In this document: positions 33,886 through 42,201 of the stretch, piece after piece
How the letters are laid out: each line of letters opens with the position of its first letter
Numbering within the stretch: position 1 is the first letter of the stretch
Assembly (NCBI RefSeq): GCF_003931875.1
Contig: NZ_CP034245.1
Coordinates: forward strand, 2,666,001-2,730,000
Length of the DNA: 64,000 nt
Direction: 5' to 3'
Source: Microbacterium sp. 10M-3C3
Lineage (GTDB): Bacteria > Actinomycetota > Actinomycetes > Actinomycetales > Microbacteriaceae
The notes under the pieces: model-generated
What the model saw: only the letters and a program-made list of their open reading frames with translations
Told to the model about the DNA's origin: nothing
Database searches by the model: none
Position numbers and translations under genes: made by a program

Positions 33886-34281
33886 TCAGGCGCCCGCCGT
33901 CTCGACGACGACGTGCGTCGCCTTCACGGATGCCACCGCGAGCGCTCCGATCTCGAGTCCGAGCTCCCGGACGGCCTCGGCGCTCAGCAGCGACACGACG
34001 CGGTGGGGCCCGCTCTGCAGGTCCACCTGCGCCATGACGCCGTCGACCTGCACGCGCGTGACGATCCCGACGAAGCGGTTGCGGGCGCTCGAGTGCACCC
34101 CCGTCGGATCAGCGTCCGCAGCGTCGTCGGCGAGGCGCACCGCGAGCGCGGCGAGGGCGTCGCCCGGGATCTCGGCGGGCGACCCCGCCGCCGGGAGCTG
34201 GCCCGCATCGATCCAGCGGCGCACGGTGTCGTCGCTGACCCCGAGCAGACGGGCGGCGTGGGCGATGCGATATGAGGTCAT
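33886..34281 (-). CDS. HTH-TOBE molybdate-responsive regulator
   Basis: 131 residues. The N-terminal excisionase/MerR-like helix-turn-helix (YRIAHAARLLGVSDDTVRRWIDAGQLPA) is followed by one TOBE (Mop) domain, starting ARNRFVGIVTRVQVDGVMAQVDLQ and ending GALAVASVKATHVVVE. This is the compact actinobacterial alternative to ModE: oxyanion binding by TOBE would alter DNA binding. The start is the ATG at 34281, without a Shine-Dalgarno site. TATTTT just upstream could be a -10 box for a near-leaderless transcript. It is the first gene before modA. Confidence 0.88.
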   Translation of the reverse strand: MTSYRIAHAARLLGVSDDTVRRWIDAGQLPAAGSPAEIPGDALAALAVRLADDAADADPTGVHSSARNRFVGIVTRVQVDGVMAQVDLQSGPHRVVSLLSAEAVRELGLEIGALAVASVKATHVVVETAGA

Positions 34282-34365
34282 GGCGCGAAAATACCGCATT
34301 CACGGCGGCTTTCGTGATTTCCTCTCCGCATCCGCGGATCCGACAGCGACGCCTACGCTGAGGGG

Positions 34366-35139
34366 ATGCAGCCTCTCGTCGCGCCCGTGGCGGCGCTCGC
34401 CCCCGAAGAGCTCGTGCGCACCGCGCGCCACGCCGTCCTCGCGGGGATCGGCGAGGAGGGGCAGCGTCGCCTCGCCGCGGCGCGGGTCGCCGTCGTGGGG
34501 GCGGGTGGGCTCGGTTCCCCCGCGCTCCTCGCCCTCGCCGCGGCCGGCGTCGGCGAGCTCGTGGTCATCGACGACGACGTCGTCGAGCTGACCAACCTGC
34601 AGCGCCAGATCGCGCACCGCGTGCAGGACGTCGGCACGCCCAAGGCCGACTCCGCCGCGCGCGCCGTGCACGACCTCGCCCCGCATACGCGCGTGCGCAC
34701 GATCGCCGAGCACCTCGACGAGGGCAATGCCGACCGGCTGCTGTCGGGCGTCGACATCGTCGTGGACGGCAGCGACACGTTCGCGACGCGCCGCGCCGTG
34801 GCCGCCGCGACCGAGCACGCGGGCGTGCCGCTCGTGTGGGGCGCGGTGCAGGAATGGCACGGGCAGGTGACCGTGTTCTGGTCGCGGCCGCCGTCGGCAC
34901 GGGACGCGGTCGTGCTCGGCGACCTGTTCCCCGACGGCACGGAGGGCGACCCGCCCACGTGCGCGATGGTCGGAGTGCTCGGGGCCCTGTGCATCCAGGT
35001 CGGCGGCATGCTGGCGACCGAGGTCGTCAAGCTCGTCACCGGCGCGGGCGACCCGCTTCTCGGGCGCATCGCGGTCGTCGACGCCCTGCGCGCGCGCGTG
35101 GACGACGTGCCGCTGCGCCCGCGCGAGGCCGTCGCGTGA
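34366..35139 (+). CDS. moeB: MoeB/ThiF-family adenylyltransferase
   Basis: 257-residue E1-like enzyme that adenylates the C-terminal glycine of MoaD. It has the ATP-binding motif VVGAGGLGSPALLALAAAGV, IDDDVVELTNLQRQI with the Arg finger, and PKADSAARAV. It has no C-terminal rhodanese domain, so the sulfur donor must be another protein. It overlaps the moeA start by four bases (GTGA). The first gene of the plus-strand cofactor operon, divergent from the mod unit. Confidence 0.93.
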   Translation: MQPLVAPVAALAPEELVRTARHAVLAGIGEEGQRRLAAARVAVVGAGGLGSPALLALAAAGVGELVVIDDDVVELTNLQRQIAHRVQDVGTPKADSAARAVHDLAPHTRVRTIAEHLDEGNADRLLSGVDIVVDGSDTFATRRAVAAATEHAGVPLVWGAVQEWHGQVTVFWSRPPSARDAVVLGDLFPDGTEGDPPTCAMVGVLGALCIQVGGMLATEVVKLVTGAGDPLLGRIAVVDALRARVDDVPLRPREAVA

Positions 35140-36365
35140 GCGCGCTGCGCTCCGTCGAGGAGCAGCAGGCCCGCGTACGCGCCGCCGTGCGGGCGGTGGG
35201 GACGGAGAGCGTGCCGCTCGCGGGCGCCGCCGGCCGCGTCCTCGCCGAACCCGTGCGCGCCGCCGCCGACCTGCCGCCCTTCGACAACTCCGCGATGGAC
35301 GGCTTCGCGGTGCGGGCGGCCGACGTGGCCGCCGCATCCGCCGCCTCCCCCGCCGTCGTGCGCGTCGTCGCCGACCTCCCCGCCGGCACCGCCGACGACC
35401 CCTCGCTCGCGCCGGGCGAGGCGGCGCGGATCATGACCGGCGCTCCGACGCCCTCCGACGCGGACGCGGTCGTGCCCTTCGAAGACACCGCGGGCGGCCT
35501 CGCGGACTCGCTCGAGACCGCGCATGTCCTCCGCGCGCCCGCGCCCGGGGCCGCGATACGTCGTCGGGGCAGCGACGTGCGCGCGGGCGAGATCGTCGTG
35601 CCCGCGGGAACGGTGCTCGGCGCGTACCAGCTGGCCGCGGTCGCCGCCGCCGGCCACCACACGGTGGTGGTCGCACGGCGACCCCGGGTGGCCGTCGTCT
35701 CGACCGGCAGCGAGCTCGTCGCTCCCGGAGAGCCGATCGGACGCGGACAGATCCCCGACAGCAACGGCACGCTGCTCGCGGCGCTCGTGACGGACGCCGG
35801 CGGCGAGCTCGTGCTCGTCGAGCGGGTCGCCGACACCGCCGACGCGGTGGCGGCGGTCGTCGCTCGCGCCCTCGACGCACGCGCCGACGTGCTCGTCTTC
35901 AGCGGCGGCGTGAGCGCCGGCGCGTACGAGCCCGTGCGTGCCGCGTTCGAGGGGGGCGGCGACATCGAGTTCGCCAAGGTCGCGATGCAGCCGGGGAAGC
36001 CGCAGGCGTTCGGCACGCTCCCCTCGGGGGCGCTCGTGTTCGGCCTGCCGGGAAACCCGGTGAGCGTCGCGGTGTCGTTCGAGGTGTTCGTGCGCCCGGC
36101 GCTGGCGGCGATGCAGGGCCGCGATCCGCAGCGGGCGCTCGTGCCGCTGCGCGCGGCGACCGGATGGCGCACGCCCCCCGGGCGTCGGCAGTACCTTCCC
36201 GCTGTCGTCGACCTGGCCGCCGGGACGGTGGCCCCGGCCACCGCGGGCGGCTCCGGCTCGCATCTCGCGGGCTCGCTGGCCCGCGCGACCGCGTGGGCCA
36301 TCGTCCCCGCCGAGGTCGAGGCCGTCGCCGCGGGCGATGTCGTGGATGTCATGCTGGGGGCATGA
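35136..36365 (+). CDS. moeA: Molybdopterin molybdotransferase
   Basis: 409-residue enzyme that inserts molybdate into adenylylated molybdopterin. Conserved parts are PPFDNSAMDGFAVRAADV, GEAARIMTGAPTPSDADAVVPFEDT, VSTGSELVAPGEPIGRGQIPDSNG, then FSGGVSAGAYE and QPGKPQAFG. It starts at a GTG overlapping moeB and its last bases overlap moaC (ATGA). The catalytic Asp and Gly-rich loops appear intact. Confidence 0.95.
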   Translation: MSALRSVEEQQARVRAAVRAVGTESVPLAGAAGRVLAEPVRAAADLPPFDNSAMDGFAVRAADVAAASAASPAVVRVVADLPAGTADDPSLAPGEAARIMTGAPTPSDADAVVPFEDTAGGLADSLETAHVLRAPAPGAAIRRRGSDVRAGEIVVPAGTVLGAYQLAAVAAAGHHTVVVARRPRVAVVSTGSELVAPGEPIGRGQIPDSNGTLLAALVTDAGGELVLVERVADTADAVAAVVARALDARADVLVFSGGVSAGAYEPVRAAFEGGGDIEFAKVAMQPGKPQAFGTLPSGALVFGLPGNPVSVAVSFEVFVRPALAAMQGRDPQRALVPLRAATGWRTPPGRRQYLPAVVDLAAGTVAPATAGGSGSHLAGSLARATAWAIVPAEVEAVAAGDVVDVMLGA

Positions 36366-36844
36366 GCTTCCCGCACCTCGACGCCGCCGGCCGCGCGCAC
36401 ATGGTGGACGTCACCGCCAAGCAGCCGACCGTCCGCACCGCGACCGCCCGCGGGTTCGTCCGCTGCTCCCCCCAGGTGATCGCCGCCCTCGTGGACGGCA
36501 CCGCAACGAAAGGCGACGTGCTCGCCGTCGCCCGCGTCGCCGGGATCCAGGGCGCCAAGCAGGCGGCGTCGCTCCTGCCGCTCGCCCACATCATCGGCGT
36601 GCACCGCGCCGCGGTCGAGCTCGAGGTGCAGGCCGAGGGCGTCGCGATCGAGGCGACCGTCGGCACCGCCGACCGCACCGGCGTCGAGATGGAGGCGCTG
36701 ACCGCCGTCTCGGTGGCGGCGCTCACGATCGTCGACATGATCAAGGGCATGGACCGCGGCACGGTCATCGAGGATCTGCGGATCGTGGCGAAATCCGGCG
36801 GGCGCTCGGGCGACTGGGTGCGCCCCGGCGAGGACGGCCGATGA
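36362..36844 (+). CDS. moaC: Cyclic pyranopterin monophosphate synthase
   Basis: 160-residue enzyme that works with MoaA to convert GTP-derived product to cyclic pyranopterin monophosphate. It starts SFPHLDAAGRAHMVDVTAKQPTVRTATA and has LLPLAHIIGVHRAAVELE and GVEMEALTAVSVAALTIVDMIKGMD, with the catalytic Lys in the last segment. Its ATG lies over the moeA stop and its stop over the moaD start, both four-base overlaps. It restores the step next to moaA, which lies 10 kb away. Confidence 0.96.
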   Translation: MSFPHLDAAGRAHMVDVTAKQPTVRTATARGFVRCSPQVIAALVDGTATKGDVLAVARVAGIQGAKQAASLLPLAHIIGVHRAAVELEVQAEGVAIEATVGTADRTGVEMEALTAVSVAALTIVDMIKGMDRGTVIEDLRIVAKSGGRSGDWVRPGEDGR

Positions 36845-37074
36845 TCCGCGTCCGCTACTTCGCCGCCGCCGCGGAACGCGCCGGCGCCGACGCCGAGGAG
36901 CGCCCGGAAGACACGCTCGCGAGCCTGCGTGCGGCGCTCGTGGCGGCGCATCCGGCCCTCGGCGAGATCCTCCCGCGCTGCGCCGTGCTCGTCGACGGCG
37001 AGCGCGCCGACGCGGACCGGCCGCTGCCGGCGGGCGCCGTCGTCGACGTGCTGCCGCCGTTCGCCGGCGGCTGA
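36841..37074 (+). CDS. moaD: MoaD, small subunit of molybdopterin synthase
   Basis: 77-residue ubiquitin-like sulfur carrier ending in the required double glycine (PPFAGG), whose terminal carboxylate becomes thiocarboxylated. The beta-grasp opening RVRYFAAAAERAGA and the VVDVLPPFAGG end are typical. Its ATG overlaps the moaC stop. It is the last gene of this plus-strand operon; moaE, its partner, is on the other strand just downstream. Confidence 0.92.
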   Translation: MIRVRYFAAAAERAGADAEERPEDTLASLRAALVAAHPALGEILPRCAVLVDGERADADRPLPAGAVVDVLPPFAGG

Positions 37075-37102
37075 CCGGCCATCGCACGGCGGTACACGGG
37101 CG

Positions 37103-37531
37103 TCAGCCGCCGAGGCCTTTCCACACCGCGGCGCCGTCGGCTTCGTGCTGACGCTTCCACACCGGCAGTTCGCGCTTGATGTCCTCGATGACCGTGCGGC
37201 ACACGGTGAAGGCCTCGTCGCGGTGACCGGATGCGACGGCGATCACGACGGCCGCATCGCCCACCCCGAGGCGGCCGATGCGGTGACTCACCGCGACGAT
37301 CGCGTCGGTGCCGGCGGCGGCGCGCTCGGCGAGCTCGGCGAGGATCCGCTCCGCGTCCGGATGCGCGGTGTACTCGAGCGCGACGACGTCCCCCGCCGCG
37401 TCGGGGTCGTTGTCGCGCACGCGTCCGATGAAGCTCGTGGCGGCGCCGTGGGCGGGGTCGTCGACGGCGGCGAGGTGCGCGGCGACGTCGAGGGGCGCGG
37501 CGGAGATCGCGGCGATGCGGACGGCGCTCAC
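37103..37531 (-). CDS. moaE: MoaE, large subunit of molybdopterin synthase
   Basis: 142-residue catalytic subunit that transfers sulfur to the pterin. The segments GAATSFIGRVRDND, GDVVALEYTAHPDAERIL, VSHRIGRLGVGDAAVVIAVASGHRDEAF, and PVWKRQHEADGAAVWKGLGG, with the essential Lys residues, are clear. It begins at a GTG overlapping the mogA stop by four bases. Convergent with moaD. Confidence 0.94.
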   Translation of the reverse strand: MSAVRIAAISAAPLDVAAHLAAVDDPAHGAATSFIGRVRDNDPDAAGDVVALEYTAHPDAERILAELAERAAAGTDAIVAVSHRIGRLGVGDAAVVIAVASGHRDEAFTVCRTVIEDIKRELPVWKRQHEADGAAVWKGLGG

Positions 37532-38013
37532 GCGTGGTCTCCGCCCGCGAGCTGATCGAGCACGTGCGCCGCGACGGAGAGGACGACCGGCATCCCCTCC
37601 TCGACCGCGCGCGGGGAGCCGGGCAGGTTCACCACGAGCGCGCCGGCCCCGTCGACGACGCCCGCGAGACCGCGGGAGAGCATGCCCGCGGGCTTCGCGG
37701 CCGCGCCCCGACGCCGCAGCTCCTCGGCGATCCCGGGCACCTCGCGCGTGAGCACGCGGCGCGTCCCCTCGGGCGTGAGATCGCGGGGACCGACACCGGT
37801 GCCGCCCGTCGTCACGACGAGCGACACACCGCCGGCCACCGCATCGCGCAGCGCCTGCTCGACGCTGTCGACGCCGTCGGGCACGATCATCGCGTCGGGG
37901 CACGCGAAGCCGGCCGCCTGCAGGGCGGCGACGGCGACGGGTCCCGCCGCATCCGCCCGTTCGCCGGCGGCCGACCGGTCGGACACCGTGATGACCCGGG
38001 CGGTGCGCTGCAT
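37528..38013 (-). CDS. MogA/MoaB molybdopterin adenylyltransferase
   Basis: 161-residue protein that adenylates molybdopterin before MoeA action. It begins ARVITVSDRSAAGERADAAGP and has TTGGTGVGPRDLTPEGT, and the LPGSPRAVEEGM block, all typical. It is followed by moaE with a four-base overlap. MogA and MoaB are hard to tell apart at this level; the role in adenylation is the same. Confidence 0.9.
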   Translation of the reverse strand: MQRTARVITVSDRSAAGERADAAGPVAVAALQAAGFACPDAMIVPDGVDSVEQALRDAVAGGVSLVVTTGGTGVGPRDLTPEGTRRVLTREVPGIAEELRRRGAAAKPAGMLSRGLAGVVDGAGALVVNLPGSPRAVEEGMPVVLSVAAHVLDQLAGGDHA

Positions 38014-38022
38014 ACCGCCAGC

Positions 38023-39609
38023 CTAGGCCGACGTGCCCGCCGCGAGCTCGTCGGCGGGAGCGACGGTGGGCGGCGGGGGCGGGTCGGCCGATTCCGCCGC
38101 GGCCGTGATGCGCGCGGCCATGCCGGGGAAGATGAGGCCGTGGAAGGGCAGCACGCCCAGCCAGTACAGCCGCCCGAAGAGCCCCTTCGGGAAGAACACC
38201 GCCCGCTGTTCGTAGCGGGCGCCCGTGCCCTCCGGGACGACGCGCATCTCGAGCCACGCCAGCCCGGGCACCTTCATCTCCGCGCGCAGCCGCAGCAGGC
38301 GTCCGGGCTCCACCGCCTCCACGCGCCAGAAGTCCAGCGCGTCGCCGACCGTCACCACGGCGCGGCTGCGGCGGCCGCGCGCGAGTCCGACCCCGCCGAC
38401 GACGCGGTCCATCCACCCGCGCACGGCCCACAGCAGCGGCGACGAGTACCACCCGTTCTCGCCGCCGATGCCGGCGATGACCGCCCACAGCCGCTCGGGG
38501 GAGGCGGTCGTCTCCTTCGAGCGCGCGTCGACGAAGACCGTGCGCCCCGCCCAGTCGGGATCGCTCGGCAGCGGGTCGCTCGGCACGCCGCTCACCTCGG
38601 CGTCCTGCCAGCTCGTCTCCACGGCGTCGCTCTCCACCCGCCCGAGCGCGAGCTGCACGGCGCGGCGATACGGGATGAGACCCTCGTCGGGGCGCGGGAT
38701 GAGCGCGTCGACGTCGTGGTCCTTCATGACGCACTCGTTCTGCAGCGACTCCACGAGCGGGCGCGCGATCGCCCGGGGGATGGGGGTGACGAGGTTCACC
38801 CAGTGCGACGCGAGGCGGGGCGTCAGCACCGGGAGGGCCGCGATCGCGCGCTGGCGCAGGCCCGCCTCAACGGCGTAGCCGTTCATCATCTGCCCGTACC
38901 GCAGCACGTCCGGGCCGCCGATGTCGACCGCGCGGTTCACGTCGGACGACACCCGCGCGGCCCCCAGCAGGTAGTGGAGCACGTCGCGCACCGCGATCGG
39001 CTGGATGCGGTTGCGCACCCACCGCGGGGCGGGCATGTACGGCAGCACCTCGGTGAGGTGACGCACCATCTCGAACGACGCCGAGCCCGACCCGATGACG
39101 ACGCCCGCCTGCAGCACGAGCGTGGGTACGCCGCTGGCCAGCAGGATCTCCCCCACCTCCACGCGCGAGCGCAGGTGGGGCGAGAGGGGCACGCCTTCCG
39201 GATGCAGTCCGCCGAGGTACACGATGCGACGCACGCCGGCCGCGGCGGCCGCGTCGGCCACGGTGTTCGCGGCCGCGCGATCGGCGTCCTCGAACCCGGC
39301 GCCCGCGGCCATCGAGTGGACGAGGTAGTACAGCACGTCGACGTCGTCGACGGCGGCCCGCACGGCGTCGACGTCGGTCGCGTCGCCCTCGACGATCTCG
39401 ACGGCGTCGCCCCACGAGAAGGAGCGCGCGCGTTCGGGGCTGCGGGCGAGGATGCGCACGCGGTAGCCGGCGGACACCAGGCGCGGCACGAGACGCCCGC
39501 CGAGGTAGCCGGTGGCGCCGAAGACGAGCGCGCGGGGCGCGGAGCCGTCGAGGCGCGGCTGGGCGCGCAGGGCCTCCTCGCGGCCGGTGGGGGCACTGAG
39601 CTCGGTCAT
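38023..39609 (-). CDS. SDR-type oxidoreductase with DUF2867
   Basis: 528 residues. The N-terminal half is an extended SDR/epimerase-like fold: VFGATGYLGGRLVPRLVSAGYRVRILARSPERA, then VLYYLVHSMA and IVYLGGLHPEG. The C-terminal half, from about residue 330, fits DUF2867 with SPERLWAVIAGIGGENGWYSSPLLW and GDALDFWRVEAVEPGRLLRLRAEMKVPGLAWLEM, a START-like domain. Such fusions resemble carotenoid/NAD-binding proteins of unknown substrate. It is a single gene, 9 bases downstream of mogA on the minus strand. Confidence 0.87.
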   Translation of the reverse strand: MTELSAPTGREEALRAQPRLDGSAPRALVFGATGYLGGRLVPRLVSAGYRVRILARSPERARSFSWGDAVEIVEGDATDVDAVRAAVDDVDVLYYLVHSMAAGAGFEDADRAAANTVADAAAAAGVRRIVYLGGLHPEGVPLSPHLRSRVEVGEILLASGVPTLVLQAGVVIGSGSASFEMVRHLTEVLPYMPAPRWVRNRIQPIAVRDVLHYLLGAARVSSDVNRAVDIGGPDVLRYGQMMNGYAVEAGLRQRAIAALPVLTPRLASHWVNLVTPIPRAIARPLVESLQNECVMKDHDVDALIPRPDEGLIPYRRAVQLALGRVESDAVETSWQDAEVSGVPSDPLPSDPDWAGRTVFVDARSKETTASPERLWAVIAGIGGENGWYSSPLLWAVRGWMDRVVGGVGLARGRRSRAVVTVGDALDFWRVEAVEPGRLLRLRAEMKVPGLAWLEMRVVPEGTGARYEQRAVFFPKGLFGRLYWLGVLPFHGLIFPGMAARITAAAESADPPPPPTVAPADELAAGTSA

Positions 39610-39674
39610 ACCGCCACGCTAGGCGCGCTCACGCCGTGACGCGGGGGCTTGACGCCGCACCGCCGGCGACCGTG

Positions 39675-41447
39675 TCAGCGACGGCGGCGTCCGGTGCCGA
39701 AGATGCCCCGGATCACGCCGCTGAGGATCGTCCGGGTCGCGGGCGAGTCGAGGATCTGCTCCACGGGCGATTTCGGCACCCGCCGGCTCGTCGTGCTCGT
39801 GCGCGTGCGTCCGCCGGTGCTGCGCTGCAGGCGCTCGTACTCCCGCTGCGCCTCCTTCTCGGCTTCGGCGTGCGCCTTCGCGCGCTCCTTCTCCGCCTCC
39901 TCCGCCGCCGCGGCCTCGGCGGCGGCGTTCATCCGGGCGGTCAGCACTTCGCGCGCCGACTCGCGATCGACCGCCTGACCGTAGGCCGCCAGGAGGGGCG
40001 ACGCGGCGACCGCGGCGGCGACCGCATCCGCGGGAGTGGGAGACATGAGGCCCTGCGGCGCGCGCAGTCGCGTCCACGCGACGGGCGTCGGCGCGCCCTT
40101 CTCGCTCATCACCGTGACGACCGCCTCGCCGGTGCCGAGCTCCTGCAGCACGCGTTCGAGGTCGTAGCCCGACGTGGGGTAGGTGCGCACGCTCGCACGC
40201 AGCGCATCGGCGTCCTCGGGCGTGAAGGCGCGCAACGCGTGCTGGATGCGCGAGCCGAGCTGCCCGAGCACTTCGCCCGGCACGTCCTTGGGCGTCTGCG
40301 TCACGAAGAACACGCCGACGCCCTTCGACCGGATGAGGCGCACGGTCTGCACGATCGCCGCGGTGAAGTCCTTCGACGCGTCGCGGAAGAGGAGGTGGGC
40401 CTCGTCGAAGAAGAACACGAGCTTCGGCTTGTCGAGGTCTCCCACCTCGGGGAGGATCTCGAACAGCTCCGCCAGCAGGTACATCAGGAACGTCGAGAAC
40501 AGCGCGGGCTTGTCGGCGACGCCCGGCACCTCGAGCAGGCTGATGATCCCCTGTCCGTCGCCCGCGGTGCGCAGGAACTCGCGCACGTCGAACTCCGGCT
40601 CGCCGAAGAAGACGTCCGCGCCCGCGTCGGCGAACGTGATGAGCTCGCGGAGGATCACACCGGCTGTGGCCGCCGACAGCCCGCCGAGCGCCTTCAGCTC
40701 GTCCTTGCCGTCGTCGCTCGTGAGATAGGTGAGGACGGCGCGCAGGTCGGAGAGATCGACGAGGGCGAGACCGTGGGCGTCGGCGTAATGGAACACGAGG
40801 CCGAGGCTCGACTCCTGCGTCGCGTTCAGCCCCAGCACCTTGCTGAGGAGCAGGGGCCCGAACCCCGACACGGTGGCGCGCACCGGGATGCCGGCGCCGA
40901 CGCCGCCGAGCGCGTAGTACTCGGTCGCGAACCCGCGCGGCGTCCAGTCCTGGCCGATGGCGCGCGTGCGGGCGAGGAGCTTGTCGCTCGACTGCCCGGG
41001 CGTCGCGACGCCCGACAGATCGCCTTTGATGTCGGCTGCGAACACCGCGACACCGTTCGCTGCGAGCTGCTCGGCGAGGCCCTGGAGCGTGCGCGTCTTG
41101 CCGGTGCCCGTGGCACCGGCGACCAGGCCGTGGCGGTTCGTCATCGCGAGCGGGATCCGCACCGGGACGTCGGGCCGCGGCTCGCCGTTGACGAGTGCAC
41201 CCAGTTCGAGCGCAGGGCCCTCGAAGGCGTAGCCGGCGCGGATGGCGTCGACGTGCGCGGCATCCAGTGGGCCGGTGGCGGGCGCGGATGCGGGCGCGTC
41301 GGGAGCAGGGGCGGGGGCCTCGGCAGCGGCCTTGGCCGCCGCGAGCCGCGCCTCGGCAGCCTGGGCCTCCGCCCGTGCGGCCGCGGCCTGTGCTTCCAGA
41401 CGGGCCAGTTCGGCGGCGGCGACATCGACGTCAGCGGGCTCGCTCAT
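39675..41447 (-). CDS. HerA-like ATPase (DUF853 family)
   Basis: 590-residue HerA/FtsK-fold ATPase. The N-terminus is a long Ala/Glu coiled-coil (EAQAAAARAEAQAAEARLAAAK). Walker A is AGATGTGKTRT and Walker B LVFFFDEAHLLF. It also has LAARTRAIGQDWTPRG-like LLARTRAIGQDWTP, and a C-terminal helical Glu/Ala-rich linker ends in SPVEQILDSPATRTILSGVIRGIFG. HerA-family ATPases act in DNA end processing or phage defence when coupled to nucleases. No nuclease partner gene is next to it, so a specific role is not assigned. The start at 41447 is preceded by a short Arg-rich frame. Confidence 0.88.
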   Translation of the reverse strand: MSEPADVDVAAAELARLEAQAAAARAEAQAAEARLAAAKAAAEAPAPAPDAPASAPATGPLDAAHVDAIRAGYAFEGPALELGALVNGEPRPDVPVRIPLAMTNRHGLVAGATGTGKTRTLQGLAEQLAANGVAVFAADIKGDLSGVATPGQSSDKLLARTRAIGQDWTPRGFATEYYALGGVGAGIPVRATVSGFGPLLLSKVLGLNATQESSLGLVFHYADAHGLALVDLSDLRAVLTYLTSDDGKDELKALGGLSAATAGVILRELITFADAGADVFFGEPEFDVREFLRTAGDGQGIISLLEVPGVADKPALFSTFLMYLLAELFEILPEVGDLDKPKLVFFFDEAHLLFRDASKDFTAAIVQTVRLIRSKGVGVFFVTQTPKDVPGEVLGQLGSRIQHALRAFTPEDADALRASVRTYPTSGYDLERVLQELGTGEAVVTVMSEKGAPTPVAWTRLRAPQGLMSPTPADAVAAAVAASPLLAAYGQAVDRESAREVLTARMNAAAEAAAAEEAEKERAKAHAEAEKEAQREYERLQRSTGGRTRTSTTSRRVPKSPVEQILDSPATRTILSGVIRGIFGTGRRRR

Positions 41448-41457
41448 GGCGGTCAGC

Positions 41458-42135
41458 CTAGCTCGGCGGCGAAACCACCGACACGGGCGCATCGTCGGGC
41501 GTCGGCGTCGCCGGGTCCTGCCGGATGACGACGGAGAAGGCCGCTGCGATGGCGAACGCGGTCCCCGCGCCGATCAGCGCGCCGCCGGCGGTGTCGCTCA
41601 GCCAGTGGGCGTGGAGGACCGTGCGGCTGAATGCCATGAGCACGGTCCACGCGATTCCCACCACGAGCACCCACACGCGCGGGAACAGCAGCACCGCGAC
41701 CACCGCGATCGTCCCGGCATTGGCCGTGTGGCCCGAGGGGAACGAGCCGAAGTCGGCACGCACGAGGATGTCCTCCGGCCGCGCCCGGCCGAACAGGTGC
41801 TTGAGCGCCTGCACGCCGCCGGCGCTGACGACGGACGCGGTGAGGAAGTACGCCGCGGGCCACGGCTTCCGCGCGATCACGAGCGCGAGCGCGCCGCCCA
41901 GCGGCACGACGTAGACGCCGATCCACGTGCCGCCCGCGGCGTTCATGAACGTCGCGAAGGCGATCAGCACCGGCTCGCGCGACGAGCCGGCGAGCACGGC
42001 GTCCCACCACGCGTCGACGGTGAACGGCGTGTCGCCGCGGGCGAGCACCCACGCGCCCAGCGCGCACGAGAGGGCGATCAGCGCGACGCCCACGATGAGC
42101 TGCCATCGCCACGAGCGCACGACGTCGAAGGTCAT
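41458..42135 (-). CDS. PAP2-family phosphatase
   Basis: 225-residue membrane phosphatase. The three acid-phosphatase motifs are intact: KHLFGRARP, FPSGH and SRTVLHAHWLSD, which gives a His-nucleophile enzyme with its site facing outside. About six hydrophobic segments are visible. Likely to act on lipid phosphates such as undecaprenyl pyrophosphate or phosphatidate; the exact substrate is not readable. It is 10 bases upstream of the HerA-like gene on the same strand. Confidence 0.92.
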   Translation of the reverse strand: MTFDVVRSWRWQLIVGVALIALSCALGAWVLARGDTPFTVDAWWDAVLAGSSREPVLIAFATFMNAAGGTWIGVYVVPLGGALALVIARKPWPAAYFLTASVVSAGGVQALKHLFGRARPEDILVRADFGSFPSGHTANAGTIAVVAVLLFPRVWVLVVGIAWTVLMAFSRTVLHAHWLSDTAGGALIGAGTAFAIAAAFSVVIRQDPATPTPDDAPVSVVSPPS

Positions 42136-42201
42136 CGCCCCAGTGTGCCGTCCTGCGCCATGCTCGCCGAGGAGGTTGCGCGGCCGGGCTGCGGCGTGCT
42201 G

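Noticed and set aside
39675..41447. HerA-NurA or other anti-phage system
   Set aside because: There is no nuclease gene adjacent; the neighbours are a PAP2 phosphatase and an SDR.
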